Assembly: GCA_012932865.1 (NCBI GenBank)
Contig: SAXG01000009.1
Coordinates: 1,163,163 to 1,227,162 of the forward strand
DNA: 64,000 bases
Direction: 5' to 3'
DNA from: Amylostereum areolatum
Taxonomy: Eukaryota; Basidiomycota; Agaricomycetes; Russulales; Stereaceae
The notes under the pieces are model-generated. The model was not told the origin of the DNA. It ran no database searches and was given only the letters and a program-made list of their open reading frames with translations. The first letter of the stretch is position 1, and each line of letters begins with the position of its first letter. The position numbers were made by a program, and so were the translations under genes. Positions 11,712 to 22,607 of this stretch are shown in pieces.

Positions 11712-13582
11712 AGGGGTTTGTGACGGTCCCAAATGCTCTCGCTCGTGTCGGGCTCTCTTGGCAATCTGCCATTTCGATAGCAGAGTGGGTTGTTCTGTTC
11801 CTTGAGGGTTCAGAGCTGGAGTCCTTGGGGGCGTAGGAAGCAAGTCGCCGAGGGCCGAGTAGGCCTGCGAATATGCAATGTCGATGAGGACATATCACCT
11901 GTGATATGGATAACAAAAGGATCAGTAAAGCCTTTACTATCACATTGATTGATACTGTATGCACGTACCATCTATGAAAGCTCCGTTCGAGGCTTGCTGG
12001 TTGGTTGGGTTCTTGCATTATCGTGTCACCTGTCGTTGATTCGGACGTGGACGACACAATACAATGCTGTTGCGGACCTTCAGGATCCTGAGGATGTCGT
12101 TGTGCTCGCACTCAAGACCGGCGGTGGCCAATGGCGTCAGCCGAGGAAAGCTGTAGACAACAATATAGTAAGCAAGGACATTGATCAGTTTGTTAAGGTC
12201 AGTCATACCTGGACGGCCGTGTTCTCGTTCGCTTGCGAGGAGGTTGAATGGGCACTGTTTCTGGGGGCTGCATCTTGGACGGAATCAGTGGACCTGCGTT
12301 CCTGCTCGGTGCACCGTCCCAATGGCCAGCCAATGTCACCCCCAACTCGCATAGATTCTTCTGCACAAATAGTACATGTCAGTTCGTCTCGCAAGAGAGA
12401 AAGAAAATGCGCACATGATCCAGATGAACGCACCGAGATGCACTGGATGCAGATGACAGGGTGTGCTGTACTGTGTCGTGTCGGGTCGGGTCGTGTCGTA
12501 CATCACTCGAGCTCGGGACCACCACGCCTCATCCGAGCACCGAGGAAATTTCCCGAAAAATCTCTAGATATATAAATAAATCCAATCAGGGGGGGTGGGA
12601 GCGACGCGGTCATCGTGACCGAAGCGACAAAACACGTCCATGTTGCTGCACAAACATTGCTTTGGAGGAAAATTGATTTGAATTTGTTTTCTGATATACA
12701 AAGTAAAAGGTATAAGTAGGGCTGTGCCATGGAGGCTACTTTGACGCTAACGGCGGTGCGTAGAGGTGCCATAGAGAGTGGGAAGGTATGACGGTGGCCA
12801 AGTACGTGGTGGAGGTCAAGACGAAGAGCGACGCGGCGACCCGGCCGACGCGCAAGCCTAGGATGACGCAAGCAGCCACGTGCATTTGTCAACGCGACTT
12901 GTCACGCGTCGCGTTACGATGACGTGGCTGTTGTCCCACAACCAATCAGAAAGCTCACTTGTCTCGCGGTTTGTGTCGTGACGTGACGCAGCGCTCCACC
13001 GCGTCTCTCTTTGTATTAAAGGATTCCACGGATCTCAACCCTGTACCCCCTTCTCCAGCAAAACGACCACGCAAATTCGTAAGAGTCTTGTGCCCTTACT
13101 TGCCGCGATATTCGACGTCACTGCACGATACAGGTCGCTACTATATGGGTGTATATGGGTCCCGTGTCATAGGTCCTGTCCAGCTAGATGATTAGCTCGA
13201 GGCGGAGTTGGAAACACGTACTGGTTGGATATAAACATCGTTCTCGTGCGCGACTATCCTCCGGGCTTGTCCCCGCTGCCGGCCTGCCGCCGGTTATACG
13301 CTCTCGACGATAGCTGCCCAGCGTCGAGAGCAGAACTAATTTTTATCGGAGTCTCCTGAAGACCGATCATTTGGAAGACCAGGCTGCTGGTGTGCTATAG
13401 CCTCTCTGCTCTCCCCAGTATCTTCGCTAACCACGTTGCTGTAGCCGTGCAGCTTTGAAACAGAGCAACTCAGTCTGGTCAAATTATTACCTCGATGGAC
13501 ATCTATGTGAGCTATCGTCTGCTTCTGTCCATATTGTTTAGGGTGCTTCTGAACGAGGTTTCTCTTTTCAGCGACCGGTCAA
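11712..13582. other. gene-poor region, no gene assigned
   Basis: Open frames exist on both strands (11949-12575 plus; 11605-12111, 12018-12206 and 12203-12433 minus), but none shows a known motif or a convincing splice chain. A decayed minus-strand gene is possible around 11.8-12.45 kb, where several intron-like donor/acceptor pairs occur, but frames do not join cleanly. A short GTCGTGTCGG-type simple repeat lies near 12475. Confidence 0.35.
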
Positions 13583-13702
13583 ATCAAATACACCAACCTT
13601 GGCTCTGCCGCGGCCGCGCAAAGTCATGTTTCTCGCATCCGTATCAAATACACCAACCTTGGCTCTACCGCGGCCACGCAAAGTCATGTTTCTCGCATCC
13701 GT
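13583..13702. repeat. 60-bp tandem duplication, two copies
   Basis: Two adjacent 60-bp units (13583-13642 and 13643-13702), each beginning ATCAAATACACCAACC, differ at only two positions. The period of 60 keeps frame, so an open reading frame crosses it, but nothing indicates that it is translated. Likely a recent replication slippage or unequal exchange. Confidence 0.9.
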
Positions 13703-13970
13703 CATTCTCGCCTGATGACATCCGATGATAAATGATAACATTTGGATGTGCTGTTTTTTTCTTGGGGGGGAACGTGTGTGAACAAGACAGTCACTTTGTG
13801 AGGCGTGGGGTTTTGCATTGGTAAAAGTGTGTATTGCTATCCGTGACCGCGTGACCACGCAAGCGGTGATGCATGATGAGCAGTGCGAATATATATCCAT
13901 TCCCCTGTGACTCCGCGTCTAGAGGCCAACTGGAGGCCGATTCCGTGCACACACGTGCAAGTCCGTCATA

Positions 13971-14578
13971 AGATAGGCGACATTCACAACCTTCCCCATC
14001 ATGTGCGTGTGACAAACGTGTGACATAACGCCCCAACATGCGCGTGAGACGGGATAAGTAAGGGATAAGTGGATGATAGATTCTCTGAGCCACCGATGGC
14101 GCGCGTCTCGAGGTTTACAGTACAAGGTGCGAGGATTTCCCACCTGATTTGTAAGTTGCTCTGCTCGTTCACGCGCAAAAAGTAGTATCTAAATTAATTG
14201 GTGTTCAACGGCGAATACAGGAGACAATCTGAATACACAGACCATCTTGGATAGACTGAACAAGAGAAGTAATGTAGCAGTTTTCCCAGAAACGAAGTTG
14301 TGCGAGAGTTATGGCTGTTCCATGACCAAAACTCGGGCATCTCGGAGACTCATGGCTGTAGGTCTGTCTGGGCTTTTCCGTTTATATCTCAAGGGCAAAA
14401 AGGGGAAATGCCAAACAAAATTTATATTCCAAAAGATACAATCATTTAAAACGATACGACGTAGCGCTTTTACATGAGATGGACTGGATCAAATGGTATG
14501 GACATTTCTCTCGTCGACCCCCCCTAAGCGTGACACTCGGCCTCACGTGATGGGGAAGGTTGTGAATGTCGCCTATCT
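13971..14578. mobile_element. Tc1/mariner-type MITE with TA target duplication
   Basis: Perfect 31-bp terminal inverted repeats (13971-14001 and 14548-14578, starting AGATAGGCGACATTC) are flanked on both sides by TA, the target-site duplication of the Tc1/mariner superfamily. The 608-bp length and absence of a transposase make it a non-autonomous, Stowaway-like element. It ends about 90 bp before the start codon of the DM9 gene, so it sits in that gene's promoter region. Confidence 0.75.
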
Positions 14579-14669
14579 TAGTTGCACTGCTCCGGCACCG
14601 CCCAAGTCGTCGACTTGCTCATAAACCCGAACGCCGACCATCTAAGTACTAGTTCACCATCCCGCAACC

Positions 14670-15649
14670 ATGGGCCACTCCCGTCGCCGTAGCGTCGACT
14701 CTTCCTCCTCCTCCTCCTCCTCCTCCTCCGACAGCGACGCCGAGAACCACCACAAGAAGGACAAGAAGGACAAGAAGAAACACGGCAAACTCGAGGGCCA
14801 CTTGAAGGCCATGCCCGCTAGCGCGCATTCCCCCGCCAACATCGGCGACCACTACGGCGCACCCATCTCCATGTCTGGCGGCTCCAGCGGCCACGGATCG
14901 CCCTTTGCCATGCCAGAGGCCCACCACGGCGGAGCTGCCTTCGCCATGCCCGACGCGCACACCAACCCCGGCGTACCCCCGCCCTTCGCCATGCCCCACC
15001 CCTCCGAGCATCCCTCCGCCCAGAGAAGCCCCCAGGACACGTCCGCCCCGCCCGCCTACGCCCCGCCGCCCCCCTCAGGCTACCGCGTGCCCCTCACCAC
15101 CGCCGCCCCCTTCCCCACCACCGCTCAAACCCACGACGCGCCCTTCCGCGACGCCGACGGCTCCCCCGTCTTCCTCGGCTCCGCGATCTTCCCCAACGCC
15201 GTGCACCCGTGCAAGATCGCGCCGCGCTTGCAGCCGCCGTGTCGCGTGCCGTACGGCGGGACGGAGCACGGGCATGAGGGGAGGTACGATCTGCTGCCGT
15301 TCGTCCCCGAGACGATGGAGTGGGTGCGGACCGGTGGGGGACGCGTGCCGAAGGGTCGGAGGCCCGTGGAGGGCGGGTACGAGGACCATGGGGCGAAGCT
15401 GTATCATGCTGTGGCGGAGATTGGAGGGGTGAGGGTGCCCGGGAAGACCGGAGAGCATTTGGTGGGTCTCTTTTTCTCTTCGGGGCATGTATGAAGAGAA
15501 CTGACGGCGGCGCAGGGCGGGGCGAATATACCGTTTGGGAACGGCGAGCACGTCGTGCGGGAGAACTACGATATCCTGTGCGTATACGTTCGGCATTCTC
15601 GATCTGACGTCGGTTCTCACGGATGGATGGCAGGTGCTGGAGGATGTGA
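14670..15649 (+). CDS. DM9-repeat (DUF3421) protein with Ser/Lys- and Pro-rich N-terminus
   Basis: N-terminal half is low complexity: a run of ten Ser, an acidic/Lys block (HHKKDKKDKKKHGK) and Pro/His/Met-rich repeats such as SPFAMPEAHH and AAFAMPDAH. The C-terminal half holds DM9-type units: the first includes FLGSAIFPNAVHPCKIAP and VPYGGTEHGHEGRYDLLPF; the second reads PVEGGYEDHGAKLYHAVAEI, then VPGKTGEHLGGANIPFGN and VVRENYDIL. Two short introns (about 15461-15515 and 15576-15633) splice in frame; the last exon gives CWRM and TGA at 15647-15649. DM9 domains in molluscs bind mannose; in fungi the role is unknown, so a lectin-like function is only inference. No signal peptide, so probably cytosolic. 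It converges on the Wss1-like gene, 122 bp apart. Confidence 0.8.
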
Positions 15650-15771
15650 ATTGCGAAATGCGTGGACGAGAAGATGGGGCGATAACAATGAGTGTACAAC
15701 AGTGTCTGTATTTCCGATGTATCCAAGATGTATGCGTATGCGGAATAGCGAATCGAGAGGTTGTTGGGTCG

Positions 15772-17691
15772 TCAGCCTTGCCATTGAGATTGACCCCGCG
15801 TGGTGCCACAGGCCGAACATGCCAGATGGTCGGGTTCGTTGTCCCTGCCAGGACAGATGAGCCAACGGTTAGCTTTATGCTCTGGAGAAGGACGAGAGCC
15901 GGTCACGAGACAAGTACGCACAAGGTGCACACGGAACAGGGCCATTGGGCTCCAGAAGTCTGAATGGTGTCCGGCGGTCTTCCCGAGGAGCTGGTTGGAG
16001 GAGATCCGTCCTGGAAACTGGCCACAGGCTTTGCTCCCAACGTGCGTCCAGCCGGTGTCGACGCGAGGCCCAAAGACTCGTTCTTCCGCGATCGAATCTC
16101 GTCTTGCGCAAGGCCGCCGAGTCCTGCGCCTTTGCCAGGTTTCGTGCTCGGACCAGATGTGCGGTTTAATGTAGGACCAGCATCGGGTAGGGTGCTTTGG
16201 CGTAAATGGGTCGTCGACGAGGAAGGGACGGTGGCCGGTGTGGCGTTCGTGGGACGGGAGGACGGTGTTTCGGCGGTGGATTTCGTGGTTATAAAGTCGC
16301 CCCAGTAGTCCGCCAGCGAACCAGATTTGAGGCCGTCCAGGTCGCCTTGGCCCATGGAGTCCACGAGCGTTCGCCGTCGTTCTTGGTCGGTCTCTTCGAC
16401 TTCTTCCGTGTCCGACTCGTCGTCTTCGTCCGCAGATTCGTCTTTCGGTGGATCAGAGGAAGGCCCTGTACGATCGTAAGCTGTGGAATGATCGATCGTG
16501 GGGGAAGGGACACACTTTTGCCTTGGAGGGCGAGCAGACGTCTCTCGGCAGCGGCCGCCCTCTCGTCTCTCGCGCGTTTACTGCGATAAAACATGAACGG
16601 GGACAGGGTTATACAGCCAACATGCCCACCTGCTCGCTTTCTTGCGAAAGCCTGCACCGGCCTTCTTCGCGTCTGCATCTTCGACATCCGCGTTGAGCGC
16701 ACGGCCGTCTCCCTGGAACGTCCCCGCGGCGGTGACGCGCGCGCCAGCCTTGCGTCGCTTCGCCGTCTGGGCGCCGGTGTTTTTGGACGGACCGGCCTGC
16801 GTTCTCTGTCTTCGGCGACGGGCAGGTCGAGCGCGGGTGTGCGCGCCTCCGCACTGGGGACGAAGAAGGAAGGGTGAGATGCTGGGACGGGAGTCCGAAA
16901 GGGGGGATGCTGTACGATGTATTCGGGAAGGTCGCCTAGCTGGGCACCGTCTCCCGCGATCACGGCAGAGTCGGAGAGACGGTTTCCGGAGGACCAGTAG
17001 CCTGTTGGACGTCAGAGGGAGTGGAGAGCGTGGGGCGCTGGGGATCACCGTCGCCGTAGTAGCCCTTCGCCTGGAGCGCTCGAACCTCGTTGCGGAGGCG
17101 AGCCCAAAGAGCCTGAAATGCGGGTCCGTGGTCCATGTGCTGAACGGTGGACGGTTAAGCCTTGTGTGGGACAAAGAGGAAAGCGAACTGAGGCTGCACC
17201 TTGATGTGAGCGAGCTAATTTGGGGGGATGAGAAGCGTGAAGCGGGAGAAGGTGTGGATAGGAAGGCACGCACCTCGTGGCATAGGGTGCTCATGAGCCA
17301 TGAGGGCGAGGCGAATCCGCCCCCCTTGTTTCGGAGTACGAGCTCTGAGGGAGACGCGCGGGGGCGTTGTGGGTAATAGAGTACTCGGGGAGGACAGGTG
17401 GATGCGGGACTCACCGTGATTCCAATTCCTGCCTGCAAAGACGGCGTTGTACTCGTACTGAAATAAAAGGATGGAGGGGTTGATCGAGAGGAAGAGAATG
17501 GAACGCACCTCCTCGAGACTGTTGACGGCGAAACCGTGAGCGCGCATGAGGGGTTTGACCTGAGCGGCGAGTGCGCGGAGGTACTGACGTGCATTTTCGG
17601 AGTGTGCGGGGTCTGTGGCAGGAAGGGCGGAGATGAAGTTGACGAAAGGGTTTGGGTTGGACTCGGACGGGTTCAGGCGGTAGTGGACCAT
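15772..17691 (-). CDS. wss1: Wss1-type WLM metalloprotease (DNA-protein crosslink repair)
   Basis: Wss1/SPRTN-like protease that cleaves proteins covalently trapped on DNA, acting in the nucleus with SUMO and Cdc48. Start at 17691, [19 protein letters not shown]. The WLM domain reads [20 protein letters not shown], then [12 protein letters not shown] and, across two introns, [20 protein letters not shown], giving the zinc motif HExxHxxxxxH. It continues [17 protein letters not shown] basic, disordered middle ([33 protein letters not shown]) precedes [17 protein letters not shown]. The last intron joins WPCSVCTL to [18 protein letters not shown], a complete RanBP2-type zinc finger (W-x-C-x2-C...C-x2-C), followed by TGA at 15772-15774. 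Order WLM, linker, C-terminal finger is sound for the family. The gene is divergent from phosphofructokinase. Confidence 0.9.
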
Positions 17692-17863
17692 GGCCGAGGC
17701 GGATTGGGCGAGAGGGGCTCTGGCCGGCGGCCGCAGCCTCCGCCAGCTCAGCCTCGGTCTGCGGCGGCCCGTCTGCCATCTGATCTAATCTCGTCCGACC
17801 GCTTCCCTCCTCCGCCAACTAAAACCCCGCCCTTGGCCCTTCCCCTCTCTTCCACTCACCGCC
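17692..17863. promoter_or_regulatory. 172-bp bidirectional promoter (wss1-like / pfk)
   Basis: The start codons of the divergent Wss1-like and phosphofructokinase genes are only 172 bp apart, so both promoters must share this GC-rich, pyrimidine-tract-bearing stretch. No TATA box is visible, as is common for constitutively expressed fungal genes. Confidence 0.6.
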
Positions 17864-20800
17864 ATGTCGCATTCTCCCCCAAAACACAAGATCAAGCTCG
17901 CCGTACTCACTTCCGGCGGCGACAGCGCTGGCATGAACGCCGCCGTTCGCGCCGTCGTCAAAGGCGGCATCTTACGGTTCCTCCTTTCCCCCTTTCCTCC
18001 CCCGTCCCGCACTCATCTCCCACCACATCGACAGCGGATGCGACACCTGGATCGTCCGGGAGGGATACGAGGGCCTCGTCCGCGGTAACGACGACGCCGT
18101 CGTCCACAACCTCGCCCCGAGGCACTTCCACCAAACCACCGAGGTCAAAGTCCGCGACCCCGCCTTCGTCGAGAACCTCCGCTTCGGCGACGGCGCCGTT
18201 CTCCACGACGGCACTGCCGACCTCGCCGACGGCCGCTCCCTCCACGGCCGCTACATCGTTCGCGTCGGATGGGACGACGTCCGCGGTTGGTTCGCAGAGG
18301 TGCGCACCACCCTTGCCCGTTGCCCTCTGCCAAGGCTCTTCGCTTGCGCTGATGCACCTGCCGATCCCAGGGTGGAACGCTCATCGGCACCGCTCGTTCC
18401 GCCGCGTTCAGGACACCCGACGGCCGCCTCAAAGCCGCGTACAATCTCATCAAGGAGGGCATCGACGCCCTCGTCGTCTGCGGAGGAGACGGATCTTTGA
18501 CTGGAGCCGACGTCTTCAGGTCCGAATGGCCAAAGCTCGTCGAAACCCTGCGTGCGGAAGGTACGTTACCACGCGAGCTTTACCCTTCCGCCCTCATCGG
18601 TCGTGGCTTCGGATCCGCTTAGGAAAGATCACGGACGAGCAAGTCGCTCGGCACGGCCACCTCAAGATCGTCGGCCTCGTCGGGTCCATCGACAACGACA
18701 TGTCCATGACCGACATGACCATCGGCGCACCCACCGCCCTCCACCGCATCTGCGAGGCGATCGACAACATTCACTCCACCGCCATCTCCCACTCCCGCGC
18801 GTTCGTGCTCGAGGTCATGGGCCGACACTGCGGTTGGCTCGCGCTTCAAGCCGGCGTTAGGTGCGCGCTCTCCCTCCCTCCGCGGCGTACGCTGTGGATG
18901 ACTGACGCGTCTCCTCCAGTTCCGGCGCCGACTTTATCTTCATCCCTGAACGTCCGCCGGTGGCCAATCCGTGGGAGGACGAGATGTGCGAGGCGATCAA
19001 GCGGGTAAGTAGGTGCGTCAGGGGGACCGTCGGCCGTCGATGCTCATGCCGCTGCGTAGCATCGGGCCATTGGTAAACGCAAGACGATCGTCATCGTCGC
19101 CGAGGGCGCGCACGACTCGGAACTCCAGCCGATCCGCGCGGAGTACGTGAAGGACGTGCTCACCGACCGCCTCGGCCTGGATACTCGCGTGACCACGCTC
19201 GGACATACGCAGCGCGGCGGGCGTCCGTGTGCGATGGACCGTATCCTGGTACGCGTATCGTTGCAACTGGGTTGGATGGTGTACTTAGCATTTTTGGCCC
19301 TCAGCCCACCTTGCAAGGCCTTGACGCCGTCGACGCGCTGCTGGAAGCTACGCCCGAAACACCCTCCTACATGATTGGAATCCGCGAGAACAAGATCACA
19401 CGCGTGCCGCTCATGGAGGCCGTGGCGATGGTACGTCTTGCGCGCATCTTTGCGTGCAAGCTCACGAACGTGACCCTCCGGTCCACAGACCCAGGCCGTG
19501 GCCAAGGCCATCAGCGAGAAGAACTTTGACAAGGCCGTCCAGATGCGCGATTCCGAATTCAAGGAGAGCTTGGACGGCTTCCACGCCACAGCGAAGCTGG
19601 AGACCGAGAAGCTGCTTCCCCCGGAGAAGGCGAGCATCTTAAGCATTCTGGACGATTGTATTCTGACGTCGGCGCCGTGTCCTTAGCGAATCCGCGTCGC
19701 TATCATGCAGTACGTTCTACACACATCTATGCAGACCCGTTATCCCAACTTCCCTACAGCATGGGTGCCCCAGCAGGCGGGATGAATGCGGCGACGCGCG
19801 CCGCGGTGAGGTACTGCATCCGCCAGGGCCACGTCCCGCTCTCGATCTCAAACGGGTTCCGCGGCCTGTTGAACGACCACATCCACGAACTGTCCTGGCT
19901 GGGGGTCGACAACTGGCAGGTGCGCGGCGGGTCCGAGCTCGGCACGAACCGGACGCTGCCCGACGTCGACCTCGGCGCGGTCGCGGCCAAGTTCCAGGAG
20001 CACAACGTGCAAGCGCTGCTGATGATCGGCGGGTTCGAGACGTTCAGCTCGCTGCTCATCCTCGAGAACGGGCGGAAGCATTACCCCGCGTTCCACATCC
20101 CGATGGTGCACCTGCCCGCGACGATCTCGAACAACGTGCCGATGACGGAGTTCAGTCTCGGGAGCGATACGAGCCTGAACGCGCTCGTGGACGCGTGCGA
20201 CGCGATCAAGCAGAGCGCGTCGGCGAGTCGGAATCGGGTGTTTGTGGTGGAGACGCAGGGCGGGATGTGCGGGTATATCGCGACGATGGGCGCGCTCGCT
20301 GTACGTTTGCTTTCCTTACTTCCTAGAGCGCGGGGGAGTTGTTGACGTGCGATGCAGGTGGGGGCCAGCCTGGTGTACACGCCGGAGCGAGGGATCGATC
20401 TCGACCTCCTCCGACGGGACGTGAAGTTCTTGAAGATCCGATACGGTCTTGATTTGAGGGGCAAGAACGAGGGCCGGGTCGTGATCAAGTAACGCTTTCG
20501 CATGTTCGCTGGCGGGTGGACGCTCACGGCTTCCGGTGTTGCAGAAACGAGCAGGCGTCGCAGGTGTACACGACGGAGGTGCTGACGAAGATGTTCAAGG
20601 AGGAAGGCGGGAGCCTGTTCGACGCGCGGGCGGCCTCGCTCGGACACACGCTGCAGGGGGGGATTCCGTCGCCTCTGGACCGGGCGCGGGCGGTGCGGCT
20701 GTCGCTGAAGTGCATGGCGTTCATCGAGGAGCAGCACGGGGTGCTGGAGAAGCAGTCCCCGCGGGCGCGGCAGGCGGGTGCGGAGTCGGCGGCGGTGATC

Positions 20801-20995
20801 ACGATACAGGGGTCGAGCGTGCAATGGGTGCCCGTGCAGGAAATGGTGGCGCACGCGGACATGAAGAATCGGAGGGGGAAGCACGCGTGGTGGGAGGGGG
20901 TGAAGGAGTTGATAGAGTCGTTGGTGGCGCGACCGCAGCTGATTGGGCCGGAGGAGGGAAAGGCGGAAAGGACGATGGGCAGCAACGCAGAGTAG
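17864..20995 (+). CDS. pfk1: ATP-dependent 6-phosphofructokinase, eukaryotic tandem type
   Basis: Phosphorylates fructose 6-phosphate with ATP in the committed step of glycolysis; cytosolic, allosteric. Start [20 protein letters not shown] at 17864 leads into [15 protein letters not shown]. Catalytic half: [33 protein letters not shown] (ATP/Mg), [20 protein letters not shown] (the Asp pair of the catalytic loop), [17 protein letters not shown] and [16 protein letters not shown] linker (about 19500-19650) joins the regulatory half: [54 protein letters not shown] and [19 protein letters not shown]. It closes [11 protein letters not shown] with TAG at 20993-20995. Eight or so short introns. The N-terminal extension of yeast Pfk subunits is absent, as expected outside Saccharomycetes. 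Both halves are complete, so it should be active. Confidence 0.95.
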
Positions 20996-21236
20996 ACGAC
21001 GACGTAGAGTAGAACTGGCTGGTTAGTAGAATGTAAGGATGTGGGTTGTATGTTGCATGTTGTACCAGCAGTGCACGCTCGAAACGTCTTCGGAGGAAAG
21101 CGGGCCGAAAGGGGGCAGGAAAAGGAGGAAAAGGGAGATTGAAAGTCCGCGATGTTGAATTCCCACGGGGCAGACGGACGCGGCGTGTTTCCGTTGAGCG
21201 ATCTCTCCACCCACTCCAGCCTCTCCGTCGTCGGCC

Positions 21237-22607
21237 ATGCCATCGCACACGCAGTACTCCGCCCCGCTCTCCGCCGCCGTTCGTCCCCCGCTCCCCTTCG
21301 ATCATCAAAATCCCATCGTAAAATCAAGTACGCTCTCCGTTTCTCCCCGTCTCCTCCTCACCTCATCCCGTATCTCGCCCAGTGACCGCCGACAACCTCC
21401 CCGCCGTCAAGTTCCAGGAGATCATCCGCGACGGACAGTCCACCATCGTCAGTCTCTCTCCCTCCCCCTTCCCCTCTTTTCTCAAGCCACCCTTGCTCCC
21501 CAGGTCGCGCGCATGAAAGTCCCCACCGTGCGTATCCCCCGTCCTCCTCCCCCTCCTGCCTGCCCCCTTTCTGACTCCGATCTCTCCCCATCAGCCCGGT
21601 GGACACGCCTTCATCCTCCGACGTCTCGACACGGGCGCTATCAGCCTCACAACCATGTTTCGCGCCGCCTTTCCCACCGCGAGCGAAGACGCGGAGAAGG
21701 ACGAGTCCGCCTGGGTCAAGGCCAACTACGACGTCTCCGGCTCCAACCGCGGAGGCAAGGCCCGTTTCGCCGGCACCTGGGTCAACCCCGCCGTCGCCAA
21801 GGAGCTCGCCGCAGCCTACGCCCTCACCCACATCCTCTCCCCCCTCACCGAGGCCAAACCCGACCCCAACACCGAGTACCGCAAGTCCTCCCGCGCCCAG
21901 GGCCAGTCCCCCGACAAGCCCCCGGCCTCCACCGCGAAGCAGCTCCCCACCCCCTCCCCCTCCATGAACACCGGAACACCCAACCCCCCCAAGCGTCGCC
22001 GCGAGGCCTCCCCCGCCCCTAAACCCCCCTCCTCCGCTTCCCCCACCAAGACCCCCCTCCGTCGCTCCGCCCGCACCGCCAGTCCCGCCCCGACCTCCCT
22101 CTCGAAACCCGTCTCCCCCAAAGCGCCCAAGACCCCGCGCAGTCCGACCAAGCGCAAGGCCGTCGAAGTCGCCACCCCCGCCGGCTCGGACGAGACCGCG
22201 GTCGACGAGGACGCGGTGGACGTGCCTGGTCCGGATATGAACCAGGATATCGCGGAGCAGAAGGAGCTCATCGAGGCGTTCAAGGCGCAGCGCGAGGCCG
22301 CGCGTCGCGCGGCGGACGAGAGCATGGACGATTCCGACGACGGGGAGAAGAAGCGCGAGAGGGAGGAGGACGGCGCGCCGCTCCGGTTCGAGTTCAAGGA
22401 ACCGGCAGCGCATCCGCAGGACCGTCAGATCGCGACCAACAGGCGGGTTAGGATGACGCCCGAGAGGAGGTCGTTGGCGTGGGGGGTCGGCGCGTTCGCC
22501 GCTGCGGTGGCCGCCATGTGCGTCCCTGTTTTCCCTTCTCTTGGGTTTTTTCTTTGTTGCTCATGGTGTGTCGTCGCAGGACGTTCATCCCGAACCCGTG
22601 GTTCTGA
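21237..22607 (+). CDS. bqt4: Bqt4-like APSES/KilA-N protein with C-terminal membrane anchor
   Basis: Resembles fission yeast Bqt4, which tethers telomeres to the inner nuclear membrane. Start MPSHTQYSAPLSAAVRPPLP; short introns join VKFQEIIRDGQSTIVARMKV then PGGHAFILRRLDTGAISLTT, SAWVKANYDVSGSNRGGKAR and TWVNPAVAKELAAAYALTHI, which together form an APSES/KilA-N-type DNA-binding fold. A Pro/Ser/Lys-rich disordered middle (PTKTPLRRSARTASPAP; KPVSPKAPKTPRSPTKRKA) and an acidic coiled segment (QDIAEQKELIEAFKAQREAA) follow. The final intron (about 22520-22579) splices RSLAWGVGAFAAAVAAM to TFIPNPWF and TGA at 22605-22607, giving one hydrophobic tail-anchor at the very end. The combination of APSES-like domain and C-terminal anchor is the Bqt4 layout and argues against an ordinary APSES transcription factor. 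The telomere role is inferred. Confidence 0.78.

Noticed and set aside
11949..12575. 208-codon plus-strand open frame
   Set aside because: No motif, low-complexity end (GTCGTGTCGG repeats), and no homology-like pattern; kept as unassigned.
20081..20884. 267-codon antisense frame across phosphofructokinase
   Set aside because: Arg/His/Pro-rich shadow of a GC-rich coding sequence; the plus-strand protein is unmistakable.
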